Assembly (NCBI RefSeq): GCF_029852145.1
Contig: NC_079979.1
Span: 3,024,501 to 3,088,500, forward strand
Length of the DNA stretch: 64,000 bases
From: Microplitis mediator
Taxonomy: Eukaryota; Arthropoda; Insecta; Hymenoptera; Braconidae
Reading direction: 5' to 3'
In this document: one piece after another, positions 35,080-45,295 of the stretch
Layout of the letters: each line of letters begins with the position of its first letter
How positions within the stretch are numbered: position 1 is the first letter of the stretch
Translations under genes and position numbers: made by a program
Notes under the pieces: model-generated
The model's input: the letters and a program-made list of their open reading frames with translations, nothing else
Told to the model about the DNA's origin: nothing
Database searches by the model: none

Positions 35080-36543
35080 GTAAGTAATTATAATAACATA
35101 TTCTTTTTTTTTTTTTAAATAAAACAAATAGAGAGCGAATGAAATATTTATTCTGAAATTCCCGCTACGAAAATTGGAAATTCATAAAAAAAAAGGAAGT
35201 CATTGGTTTCGGTCCAATTTTAGAAAATCGAATTTCTAACAGATCTTGTCATTTTAAGGTTCTGGGAAGCTCTTCTGACTGATTTCACGATGATGTCCGA
35301 GTGTATGTGTGTACATACGTACGTATGTAAATACCTGTATCTTGTGAACGAATAAACCGATTTCGATCTTCAAGGTGTCATTCGACACGGCTTGTTAATA
35401 TTTAGAAGCTGTGAAAAATTGAGTTTGATCGATCAAGTGCGTTCGGAGATATTCCAAAAATAAAATTTGTTCAAAAATGTTTTTTTTGGATAACTTCTAA
35501 TTTGCTCGATGGATTGATTCCAAAATCTAATCAGCTTTAAAACTATATTAGTCACGTCAATTGTCACCTAAATTATCAAGATCTGTTCTTTCGTTCAAGA
35601 GAAACTGTTGTCGAAAGAATTGCAAAAAGAATTTTTTTTCTAATAAAATCTAAATTTTCGAACTATTTGATGACGGTTTTTTGTTAACGTTAGTGATTGA
35701 AAAACTGCGTCAAATGTTACCTTAAACATCAAAATCTATGTATTATTTCAAAAAATTTGGCGATTAAAAATTTAAAAAATAACCATTTACTTGATTTATT
35801 CCAAATAACTCATAAGACTATTTATAAAATGATGCAAACTTTTTTCTAATGTTAGAGGTCAGAAAACTGCGTGAAATGCTATTTTAAACGTTAAAATCGG
35901 TTGAGTTTGAAGAGCTCAAAAGTTTATAGCTCTAGGAGCTCGAAAATAGCGGGAAATTCCAGGGCTGGTCCGCTGGGTCAGGCGGTTTATCGATTTTTTT
36001 TTATTTTGAATTTCAACTGCTTCTATTTTGATAAGAGCCACAAACAAATGTTTTTAATTAATTTAGAAAGATACATGAGAATAAAAAAATAATTTGCATG
36101 TGAAAAATTTCGAACTGTAAGCTAATATTTAATAAACTTTAGATATTTATTTATAACTCTCAGAAAAGAGCGAAAATTAAATGTTTGGTTTTTATTTTCC
36201 AGTCCTATAATTTTTTGAATTAAAAATTCAAGTATGCGTGGGCAAATATTGTTTTCGAAACAATCGAAATCTCCCTTAGAATGTTTTTCGACAATTGAAT
36301 GAAAAAATTTCTTGTTTATTTTTTTCTTCTATTAGAAAAACTATAACAAGAAAATGTCAATTTAAAAATGGATAATTTAAGAAACAAAAAAACTTTTTTT
36401 TTCAGTGCCATCCGAGTCAAGGTTATGGATGCTGTCCAGGTCATGAATGTACCTCGTATATGCTTCAAGGAACATGCTGGACTGAGGCGGAGGCAATAAA
36501 TCATGAACACGCAAGTCTCATCATTCAACTCGGAAAAAAATAG
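34996..36543 (+). CDS. ICK1: secreted six-cysteine knot peptide, 2 exons, 73 aa
   Basis: Exon 1 is 34996-35079 (28 codons), exon 2 is 36406-36543 (45 codons plus TAG). Exon 1 gives a hydrophobic signal peptide (about 23 residues) and ends just after the first cysteine of the mature peptide. Donor GTAAGT, acceptor TTTTTTTTCAG, phase 0. The mature part has six cysteines spaced C-x4-C-x7-CC-x4-C-x8-C, the classic inhibitor-cystine-knot pattern, followed by a tail of about 21 residues. Such peptides occur in arthropod venoms, in immune and neuropeptide-like roles and in parasitoid secretions; the sequence does not decide which. An acceptor-like TTTTTGCAG 15 bases before the ATG suggests a 5' untranslated intron. 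The 1326-bp intron holds a CTTCCCGC repeat. ICK2 is its close paralogue. Confidence 0.8.
35155..36000 (-). repeat. CTTCCCGC repeat, near-complete copy in the ICK1 intron
   Basis: Reverse orientation of the copy at 5376-6193. It starts near TTCCCGCTACGAAAATTGG and ends CAGGGCTGGTCCGCTGGGTC-AGGCGG followed by a T run. It contains the TACGTACG microsatellite and GAGCTCGAAAA words. It explains most of the extra length of this intron over that of ICK2. Confidence 0.7.
36406..36543 (+). CDS. ICK1 exon 2: knot domain
   Basis: 138 bp including TAG. Opens with the second cysteine (CHPSQGYGCC) and holds cysteines 2 to 6, then a short polar tail. Confidence 0.8.
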   Translation, partial: CHPSQGYGCCPGHECTSYMLQGTCWTEAEAINHEHASLIIQLGKK

Positions 36544-36634
36544 AAATTCAACATGATACAGTTAAATAATTCTTTTATCGCATTTTTTTTTGGTATAATT
36601 TGTTCAATTTTAAACAATTTTTGTATTAAAAATC

Positions 36635-36750
36635 TGGGAATCGGTTGGCCCTGCGGGCCAGCCCCAAAATTTTGCATTGTTTACTAGCTCAAGGAGCTCA
36701 AAAACATTAGTATAAATATATTTTGGTACTCTTAATTCTTATTTATGTGG
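36635..36750 (+). repeat. CTTCCCGC repeat, partial copy
   Basis: GC-rich end only (TTGGCCCTGCGGGCCAGCCC followed by AGCTCAAGGAGCTC). Confidence 0.65.
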
Positions 36751-36817
36751 TTTTTTAGGATCACCAACGATGTAAATATAGTACATTGCATAGCGAGTGG
36801 GTTAGGTGAGTCCTTAT

Positions 36818-36925
36818 ACGGGAAGCACAATGTTTTTAACGCGAGTCGTAGGTGCACACGCACGAGCACCAGCGAGTGCTTAGTGTGCACCGGAGACGAG
36901 TGCTGAGAACATTGTATATGACGGA
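36818..36925. repeat. GC-rich stem-loop, copy 1
   Basis: CAATGTTTTTAACGCGAGTC pairs imperfectly with GACGAGTGCTGAGAACATTG, around a loop of GCACGAGC/AGCGAGTGC words. A closely related stem-loop lies at 38268-38365. In both places it stands about 30 bp left of an inverted repeat. Confidence 0.65.
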
Positions 36926-36956
36926 TAGAATCTTAACCGACGTGCTATGCACTATA

Positions 36957-37378
36957 CTTTATTCAACAACTGTCTGATTTTTGCGAATTATTATATCAGC
37001 AAAGTAAACACTAAATAATATGGAGTTCTATATGATACTAGTTTTTGACTTCTGTCAATACTCATTTCTTATTAATTTTAATTAATGAAAAATAGCCAAC
37101 GTATTTATACGTAGAAACTGACATCGAAGTTAGTAGATTGATTGTACTTCTAATTGTGAATATATTTAGTGTCGAGATTATTTGCTTTAGTGATAATAGT
37201 AGAGTTTGTTATTGAAAACGGTCGAAAATTACTTTTGAGGAATGTGTTTATGGTTTCAAATGTGGTTGTTTATTTACTTTTTGACGAATTATTAACTACC
37301 AATCGGTAAACGGTCATTCAGGGTTCATTTTGCAAATATGATAAATCGCGACAATCAGGCATGCGTTGAATATAATAA
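36957..37378. mobile_element. Short inverted-repeat element related to the recombinase element
   Basis: The left end ATTCAACAACTGTCTGATTT (36961) and the right end, reverse complement ATTCAACGCATGCCTGATTG, match over about 47 bp. The 420-bp interior has no recognisable gene; the frame at 37338-37592 extends out of it. The ends resemble those of the 2.1-kb element at 38392-40536, so this may be a non-autonomous relative. Confidence 0.5.
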
Positions 37379-37702
37379 ATTACTCCATACTTATGTAATA
37401 ATAAAACTAATAATTATAAGTATCATTTTCTATTTTCATTGTTTGAAAATAATTGAGTTAAATAAAAAAACTTACTTAAATCTGAACTTATACGCTTTAA
37501 AAGTTTTGACGTCTGTTAATGAATCGGAAAAATTACTTATTTATGATTTTATGAATCATCGCCTGATTGTTTATTGCAAAATCGTCTTGTAATTTGATAT
37601 ACATATTTATGAGTGGTCGAGAAAACTATTCATGAATAGTTCAATGCAGTAATAACAAGATCAATGTAGTTGGGATAGCTATTATAGGTATTGGCGTAAC
37701 TA

Positions 37703-38232
37703 CACGGAAAAAAATTAATCGTGAATGCACCATGATGCAGTCTTGGTAAATAAACATGATGAAATCATGTTGCATCCACATGATTTGTCATGTTTCGGCT
37801 ACATGATAATCATGTTTCGGCTACATGATAATCATGTTGCGATAACATGAGAAAATCATGTGAATGCAACATGATTTGTCATGTTTCGGCTACATGATAA
37901 TCATGTTGCGGTAACATGAGAAAATCATGTGAATGCAACATGATTTGTCATGTTTCGGCTACATGATAATCATGCTGCGGTAACATGAGAAAATCATGTT
38001 GCATTCACATGATTTGTCATGTTTCAGCTACATGAAAATCATGTTGCTGCCACATATTGTCATGTAGCCGAAACTTGACAAATCATGTTGCATTCACATG
38101 ATTTTCTCATGTTACCGCAACATGATTATCATGTAGCCGAAACATGACAAATCATGTGAATGCAACATGATTTCATCATGTTTATTTACCAAGACTGCAT
38201 CATGTTGCATTCACGATTAATTTTTTTCCGTG
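37703..38232. mobile_element. Hairpin element with ACACGGAAAAAAATTAATCG ends, copy 2
   Basis: About 530 bp, flanked by TA on both sides, with the same ends and the same CATGAT/ATCATG repeat units as the copy at 30382-30867 but a different number and order of internal units. No coding capacity. Confidence 0.8.
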
Positions 38233-38267
38233 TAGTAAGTTAAGTGACTCATAATGTGTCAGCGTGA

Positions 38268-38365
38268 TGTGTTCAGCACGAGTCGTAGGTGCGCAGGCAT
38301 GAGCGAAGCGAGTGCATACTGTGCACTGAAGACGAGTGCTAAACACATCGCGGGTGACGGATTAT
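38268..38365. repeat. GC-rich stem-loop, copy 2
   Basis: GATGTGTTCAGCACGAGTC pairs with GACGAGTGCTAAACACATC. The loop reads GCATGAGCGAAGCGAGTGC, itself a smaller hairpin. Confidence 0.65.
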
Positions 38366-38391
38366 GACTTACCCTACATGTTGCGCCCATA

Positions 38392-40536
38392 ATTTTATTT
38401 AACTTATGTGCGCTATTCACGTTTTATTAATTGCCTAAAAAGCAAAGTCTCGATAGTTGTTTAGTGACATGGTGAAAAAGAACTTATAATGTTAAGAATA
38501 TAACAAAATTATAGGGATGTAGATTTAATTGAAAGGAACTTCAAATTCAATAAATCAAAGTTTCTACATTTATATAAGAACTTTCACTAATAAGACTGCT
38601 GTAGATATTTAATGTAAATAATTTATGGATGCTAAACAAAATTATAACGTAAATTTTTTATTTTTTTATGAGAAAATAGTATTAATCTTATGAAATTTTT
38701 TTAAACTTCATCTTTCAATTTTTCTAACATATATATTTAAATCTGTGTTACGTTTCAATTTATATAAAACTAAGTAATTTGTTTTTCGAATGACTTTAAT
38801 TACTGACTTTTTTTAGGTTTCATTTTAGGTTATATTTATTCAATTCAACGTTTAAATTTCATGCGCGTATTTATTATCGTCACAGTACACTTTTCAAATT
38901 GAAAAACTGGTGCATTTGAAGAAGATTTAACCGCAGTTGATGTTGAAGCTCCTACATTAATGATCGTTTCCGGTTTTTTTGCTTAGATTGTTGATCTTCA
39001 GATTTTTGAACAGGTTTTTTCAGAAGCTGATCACAGAGCGACAGCAGATTCAATTACTTTGTTTATTTTCGCCTTACTTTGAATAAATTCTTGGATATAC
39101 GCTATGGCAACAGTTGTAGATTTCCAATCTTCAAGTCTTTTTATTGTTGTTATGTCAGCTCCTGAATCGGCAACTATAGTAGCAGCACTACGGCGAAAAC
39201 TGTGTCCAGTATATGTTTCTGAATATTTTGAATTCAAATATTTTACAATTTCTTGAGGAGCTTTTACAATTTTATCAATTCCGATTGCTTGAACAGAACA
39301 GTGACCCTTTTGGTAGTTTAGAAATAATCGATTTTTCGGAGTATTTTCAGGACGTAAATCTCGGTATTTTTTTTTAAATAGCCACTAAATTCAAGACAGA
39401 TTGTAAAATAACGAGACCTTTTCATTTTTGTGTCTTTAAGATTAACGTCGAGAAGATCGCCCTGTTCAGTTACATCTGGAATTCTAAGCTTAACAAGCTT
39501 AGATTTGCGACCGGTACCACATATCCCAAAGATAAAAATAACCTGAAAATATTTAAAACAATTTATTAGTTTTTTTTTTATAGTCTAAATATACATTCAC
39601 TTCAGTTAATAATTATAAATATCTCATTTTTCGTTACTTTTTTATCCAAATGTTCAGGGTCAGGAACTTCAGTCAAAAATTTATTAATATTTTCTGCTTT
39701 CAAGACATTTTATTTCTTGCTTTTAAATCCTTCAGATTTGCGTTTTAACATAGCAACTAAATCATTACATTTACTCATATCCACTTGATCTTTTAACTTC
39801 AATGTGCCTTTTAACAGTGAATAATGTGTCCAAAGACTGGATGTTTTATATTTTTCAGACGTTTCGTTAAAAGAAGCCATTAAAACTGTAGCTGATGCTG
39901 ATCGAGCGTTGTGCTTTTGACACCATTCATTGAATTTCTTACATGTCTTTTCATATTTTGGCCGAGATTCTGCTGCCAATAAATTTTTTGAAGGCTCTTC
40001 AGCCATTTACCGTACGTCAGGAGGTGTAAGAAACAACACAAGTTCATTTGGCTGATTATTCCTATTTTCTTTATTATGTTAATATTTAATCTTAATAATA
40101 TAAATTTAATCAATATTAATCAATACATTTATCCAAAATTTTTCATTTTTTTATATTCAACATTAATATTTTTATTTTTAATATCACGTTAATTCATACT
40201 TTTTTTTTTAATAATAACTTTTGACACAACACCAACAGCACGATAGAATGCTTTGGTTTAAGGTTAGGTGTTTATGAGTAAACTTCACGTTAAAAACATT
40301 CGGCATCACAATTTTGGCTACTCAATGGGTAACAAAAAGGAGTTGTAATTACCCAATATTTAGTAAGAGCTCGAAAGATAGTTACGTTTATTTTCATTAC
40401 GTCACAATGGCCGGGATAGTAGACATCTTTAATGCATTTTGACAAATAATTTTTCACCAGTCAGCAATGGGCCATTTAGGGTTCGGATTTTAGGCATGAT
40501 AAAACGTGAATAGCGCGCATGAGTTGAATAAAAATA
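38392..40536 (-). mobile_element. Tyrosine-recombinase element with inverted repeats
   Basis: An imperfect inverted repeat of about 46 bp flanks the recombinase gene: the left core GCGCTATTCACGTTTTAT (about 38410) and its reverse complement at about 40498-40515, both embedded in ATTYAACTYATG...TGCCTAAAA. Cryptons, the usual carriers of such recombinases in insects, are generally described without terminal inverted repeats, so this arrangement is odd. The repeats may belong to a host element that captured the gene, or to a nested insertion. Confidence 0.55.
39031..40006 (-). pseudogene. Crypton-like tyrosine recombinase, two exons, broken
   Basis: Exon 1 (40006-39638) gives the N-terminal helical DNA-binding domain, starting MAEEPSKNLLAAESRPKYEK. 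Intron 39637-39543 (GTAACG...CAG, 95 bp, phase 0) joins it to the catalytic exon (39542-39031). The catalytic part shows the first arginine in FGICGTGRKSKLVKL, the GHSFRRSAA block with the H-x-x-R pair, and a candidate tyrosine in IAYIQ. Damage: one in-frame TAA near 39715 and a frameshift in the A run near 39367-39376. About 300 aa if read across these. Such recombinases cut and join DNA through a 3'-phosphotyrosine bond. It is expected to be inactive. Confidence 0.75.
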
Positions 40537-40539
40537 GTT

Positions 40540-41105
40540 AAATGACCTATTTGGTAATAATTAACCTTGATTAGTTACTGCTACTGTTTTTACCGGTTAT
40601 GACAAAGCAAATAAATATTGTTATTATTATTGCTAATGCATAAGTTATGCCGACTAATATTCTATAGTTACCATAATAAGACGAAAAATGTTAGTGAAGC
40701 TTAGTTGATCCTACTACTTTCAAATCGGTTCGGATACTATGATATAACACAGGTAAATATAAATATCAGTTAAGATTACTATATTTTCATACTCAATACT
40801 TTATGGTTACCACTACCACCCACCCTTCGCTCAGTGTAAAAATTTATAAATTGCTCATTCATCACGATTAATATTATTTGCATTGTTAAGATCATTGATA
40901 TTTCAATGATCAATATATGGTACTTTAATATAATCCTAACTATTGGATCCATGGTTTGGCAGAGTGATGCAAGTTTCAACCTTTGTGCAAAAGGAGACAG
41001 GTTCAAGTGCCAGTAATGACGAATATTTTTCATAGATAAAAAAATTAATGAGCATCAGTTAATCAGTACAAATAGTGATGTAAGTATGTATGATTGGATC
41101 TAAAT
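40540..41105. other. Gene-free AT-rich stretch
   Basis: No gene seen. The minus-strand frame 40779-41033 has no recognisable domain. Confidence 0.4.
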
Positions 41106-41107
41106 TT

Positions 41108-41222
41108 TTAACTTCCCGCTAAGAAAATTGGAAATTTTCAAAAATTCGGGAAGTAATTGGTTTCGGTCCGATTTTTAAAAATCGAATTTTTATCAAATCT
41201 TGACGTTTTGAGGTTCTAGGTA
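41108..41222 (-). repeat. CTTCCCGC repeat, truncated copy
   Basis: TTAACTTCCCGCTAAGAAAA, then GGGAAGTAATTGGTTTCGGT and the start of the next block, cut off at a TA microsatellite. Confidence 0.7.
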
Positions 41223-41223
41223 T

Positions 41224-41224
41224 A

Positions 41225-41301
<77 letters not shown>

Positions 41302-41302
41302 T
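41224..41302. repeat. (TA)n microsatellite
   Basis: About 38 TA units with one ACA interruption. It replaces the inner part of the preceding dispersed repeat, which normally carries a microsatellite there. Confidence 0.95.
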
Positions 41303-41309
41303 TACATCC

Positions 41310-43020
41310 ATTTCTACAAATTTATGTGAACATATATTTATATAATTATATATTTACATGTATAATTATTATATGTCAGTCATATAATTAAATCATATAT
41401 CGTATCATATAACTTAAAGTATAGTATAAAATATTATAAGCAATATTTATAAGTTAGCATGTAAAAAAAATATATTTCCGACATATATGTTGCAAATTAT
41501 AAAATCATATAATATTTCGGCAAAATTTTGTATATGGCTCCATATATAACTTCTTATAATTCCATATAATTTATCACATGGGATTATACTGAAGCTCATA
41601 TATTGCTGTTTCATACGGGGTTTTCCAATAGTGTTCATTAGAATTTTTCCATGATTCAAACTACGTTTAAATCATTTCATTACTGTGAAAAGTATACAAT
41701 ATGTAATGATAAGAAAGAAAATTTACTTACGAATTATTTAAATAATTGATAATAAATTACTCTTGAATAATTATTTCAAGTATTTGGTTTGATTTCGAAA
41801 AACATTGCCTTAGTAAATATTTGTCTGAAGTATTGAAATGTTAAAAAAAATTTTAATTGTTTTCTGAAAAGTACAAGAGCATCCATTATAATCACAATAA
41901 ATATTTCTGTGCAATCAATATTTTCAATAAAACCCAATGGATGTCTCCATTCACTCATTTCTTTGTTTCATAAAAAGTACTTCCGACTCAACACTTAATC
42001 TCCCCAATTCCACCCTACTGTCATCTTGTATTTCTTTCACTTTAGTTTACTTTCGTTCATTCTAATGGCGATCAGATACCCTCCCAGAGGTAACACTTGC
42101 GACCTTATCTCCGTCTCCTAACGTATCAAGAAATAGAAAAATCAGCAAAAAAATATTTCCATAAAAAAAAAAAAACAAAAGCACAAACAGAGTTTAAATA
42201 ATTTTACACTAATTTCTTGTTTTCCTCTCTCCACTTTTCACAATCTTACCTTTCGAGGGTTGAAAAAATCAAGGGCAATGACAAATTCACGTCGTGCGGA
42301 TAATTGGAATAAATAAAAGAATAATAGAGGGATGTCGAGAGCAAAAGAATACGACATTAAAAAAAAAAATATTCACGGGGGGGGGGGGGGAGGGATATGG
42401 GATGAGAAAAAGAAGGTAAGATATACAACCCCTTGACATCTGTAATTAAATGAAAACAAAAAGAAAGTAATCGTACGCTCGACGGGTGTGCGGAGAATGA
42501 AATGTCACCGAGCGCTTGAATTGTCTAGATCTTTATTTTTTTCTCTCATTTTCTTTTCTTTACTCTTTAATTCTTTTTTCTTACGCTTGTTCATTCTCTT
42601 CCCTTTTCACTCATCCTATTTTTCTTACCGATTGCAACCCTGAGTTACATTTTCTTGAAATTATATTGGAGACACAAATAACTAAGAACTAGGATGAGAA
42701 GTTTCAGTATATCCATATTTTGAACTGATGAAATACTGAATTGAATACTGATCGCATTTACAAATATCTGTGTTCATTATGTTCCCAACTATTTCATTTC
42801 AGAGAAGTTGTGCTCGATGACGTACATTATTTTTTTAGACTTAAGCTGAGTAATTTATTTTCCAAAACGGATTGAGCTGTGGGGCCGGTCATCTCCTTGA
42901 GCTCAACAGCAGCAGAATGGCTTGCAGGGTGAACCTTTCTCTCCTGTTTTTTGCAAGCAACTTGATAACACATATCTAAGTCGACTTGCTTTCAGACTGC
43001 GCCCGTGAATTTACGTCGCT
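41310..43020. other. Gene-free stretch
   Basis: No gene seen. 41310-41600 is rich in TATAAT-type words. 42000-42650 is less repetitive, with a G run at 42378-42390 and T/C-rich tracts. Confidence 0.4.
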
Positions 43021-43029
43021 CAAATAAAA

Positions 43030-43545
43030 TAAACAATTTTCAATCAAAATACGATGCTTACATGATTATATCTGAGCAGATATAATAAGATCTAATTATG
43101 TTGAGTGTTGTATTTAGTTCAATGCTGTATTTAGATATAGTGATATCTGATCAGACCGTACGAGATACACGCAAATCAGACCAGATTTAAGCAATTCTCT
43201 ATAAAAACAAGATGTTTACATAATTATATCTGAGCCGATATAATAAGGTCTAATTATTTTAAATGCTGTATGTAGTTCAGATATACTTATATCTGATCTG
43301 ATCTTACGAAATATATGCATATCTGCCCAGATATAAACATGCCTGATATTGAATCTACCGCAGATCTAATTGTATCTGATTAGATGTGACCAGATATAAC
43401 CGGTTGTTGGCCAGATATAATGAGATCTGATTATTTCTAAATATGAGATATGATCAGGTATAAATAGATCTGCTAAGATATAATTTTATCTGATCAGATA
43501 TAAGTATGTTTGGTCAGATCTAAATCATTTTTCCCAGGAAGAACT
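43030..43545. repeat. Palindromic-word array: ATCTGATCAGATATAA
   Basis: About 515 bp of degenerate self-complementary words such as ATATCTGATCAGA and GATATAATAAGATCTAATTA, with a duplicated block (43063-43160 and 43210-43320). It ends AAATCATTTTTCCCAGGAAG, which resembles the CCCGGGAAAAAATGA end of the array at 32663. Confidence 0.65.
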
Positions 43546-43699
43546 ATGACATCTTTATAGAAATCGAAAATAATTTCAATAAAAAACTAAATTAGGAATC
43601 GTACAAAAGTATTATACTCTAGAAAAGTTTATGAAAACATGTCTACTTTATCGGTGTGTGTATCAATAACGTGACGATTTTTGTTAAATTTTCTAATTC

Positions 43700-43980
43700 C
43701 TTATCTATACAAGATTTCCGAATGGTTTTTGAAATGGTAAATAGTCCCATGGGAAATTGTGGTAAAAATTTATATAGAAACCCATAACAGATTCCCATAT
43801 AGATTTTGCATTGTGTGGATTCCAATAGGGACCCATGTGAGAATCTATATCGGGATCTACGCTGGATTCCTATAAGAATCTGTATGGAAATCCATCCGAA
43901 TACGCCGTGTGGAAATTCAGATAGGAATCTAAGCTTGATTCCCATATGGATTTTTTTCATAGGGAGAACCTTATATAGAT
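43700..43980. repeat. Word array: CCCATATAGATTTCTATAGGAATC
   Basis: About 280 bp of degenerate words around GGATTCCTATAAGAATC and CCCATATGGA in both orientations. The overlapping frames on both strands (43643-43960 and 43806-44015) are this array. A related stretch lies at 54415-54615. Confidence 0.6.
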
Positions 43981-44283
43981 TTGGTTTGAATTTTCTAATT
44001 GAAAAACTCGTTTGAACTTGATTAGATCCTCATGGTACTTCTGGGAAACCGGAAAAAGGATCTTGTCGGGATATGGAGACAAAGTTTTTTAAAATACAAG
44101 GTTGGATATCCTGAATGAATGAGAATACATATTTCATGTTCATAGGAATGACAATGTTTATTTAGTTAGTTAGAACCTATTAAAAAATCAAGTATCAATA
44201 AAATCATTTAGCCATAAAAAAATCTCTTGATAACGGGATTGTAGCCAAGGATCCGAATATAATTTTTTCCATGTCTAAACATT

Positions 44284-44406
44284 TCAAACCTTATGGCCGG
44301 CGTAAATGGAAGCGCCACTAAACGCCTGGTCAAGGCACGTACCTTCCAGATACCATGTACTGCACTCATAACCTTCACAACAATTCCGACCTTTTAATGG
44401 GTGACA
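44284..44406 (-). CDS. ICK2 exon 2: knot domain
   Basis: 123 bp including TGA, opening CHPLKGRNCC; cysteines 2 to 6 are all present. Confidence 0.8.
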   Translation of the reverse strand, partial: CHPLKGRNCCEGYECSTWYLEGTCLDQAFSGASIYAGHKV

Positions 44407-44901
44407 CTGAAAGTAAAATGAATTTTTTTAATTTTTCTATTTTTCAGATGACACTTTCTAAATTCTTTTAATAATAAAACAAATGGAAATTATAATCACT
44501 ACACGTGAACTATAAATTTTCGGAACAAATTTTCATGTTTTCGAAAAAACTTCTTGACACAGATCCATGAGTTTTGAAATTCACATTTTGCCTATTTACA
44601 TGAGTCTTAACTAAATCGTTCGAACGTCCTTAATTTATAAGTTACGGACTGGCACGTTAAAGATATTTGCTGTCAACAATTCAGTTTTCTTGGCAGTAGT
44701 GTTCAATATTTTCAAAAAGTTTATTTCTGAGTTTTAAGTTACAGATCAAAGTTTATTTGTTGATTCGTTCTTCGATTTTTCATGCTTCTTTTTTATTATA
44801 CTATGATAATTTCTTACCGCATTGCCCTGACATCCCTCAGCTGGATTCATGTAGAGGCCAATAATTAAGAAAATTGATAATAGTAAAATGATTTTTGTCA
44901 T
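44284..44901 (-). CDS. ICK2: secreted six-cysteine knot peptide, 2 exons, 68 aa
   Basis: Exon 1 is 44901-44818 (28 codons), exon 2 is 44406-44284 (40 codons plus TGA). A hydrophobic signal peptide ends near PAEGC. The mature part has six cysteines spaced C-x4-C-x7-CC-x4-C-x8-C, identical to ICK1, and a tail of about 16 residues. Intron of 411 bp, donor GTAAGA, acceptor TTTCAG, phase 0 just before the second cysteine. The start at 44901 is preferred over the upstream Met at 44934, because an acceptor TTCATTACAG ends at 44921, 19 bases before it; the upstream Met would lie in an untranslated intron. Oriented opposite to ICK1, as expected of an inverted duplicate. Precise biological role unknown. 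Confidence 0.8.
44818..44901 (-). CDS. ICK2 exon 1: signal peptide
   Basis: 84 bp, the same as ICK1 exon 1, ending at AEGCQGNA before donor GTAAGA. Confidence 0.8.
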
Positions 44902-44934
44902 TTTGGTTTTTCGTCTTAAGCTGTAATGAAACAA

Positions 44935-45290
44935 TTGATTGAAAATAATTCAGACTAATCTATCAAAGATATCATAACAATGGTTTTATGGTATTTTATA
45001 GGGAATTAAATTTCCTATCAAGTTATTTAGTATCAGTCTCATCTTACTGCACACCTTAAGCGCGAAAGCTCTGAGCGTGATTTATAAACGCTCGATTTTC
45101 TTAGGGTACCTCAATCACTTTTAATCATCTCTACACTTCTTAATGTATATTAAAATAGGTCAAAACTTATATCATTAAATAGAGAATTTATTTATACAAG
45201 TAATGTAGATGTCGGGAGCTGTGGGGTCAATTAATTAACTGATTTCTTGTGATCTCTATAACTTGATTGAAACGGCTCATAGGCCTACTT
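44935..45290. other. Upstream region of ICK2
   Basis: AT-rich, no gene. It should hold the promoter and the probable 5' untranslated intron of ICK2. A CTTAAGCGCGAAAGCTCTGA patch at about 45054 is the only GC-rich stretch. Confidence 0.3.
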
Positions 45291-45295
45291 TTTAA

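Noticed and set aside
44902..44934. Upstream start for ICK2
   Set aside because: It lies across a likely 3' splice site (44921), and ICK1 starts at the position matching 44901.
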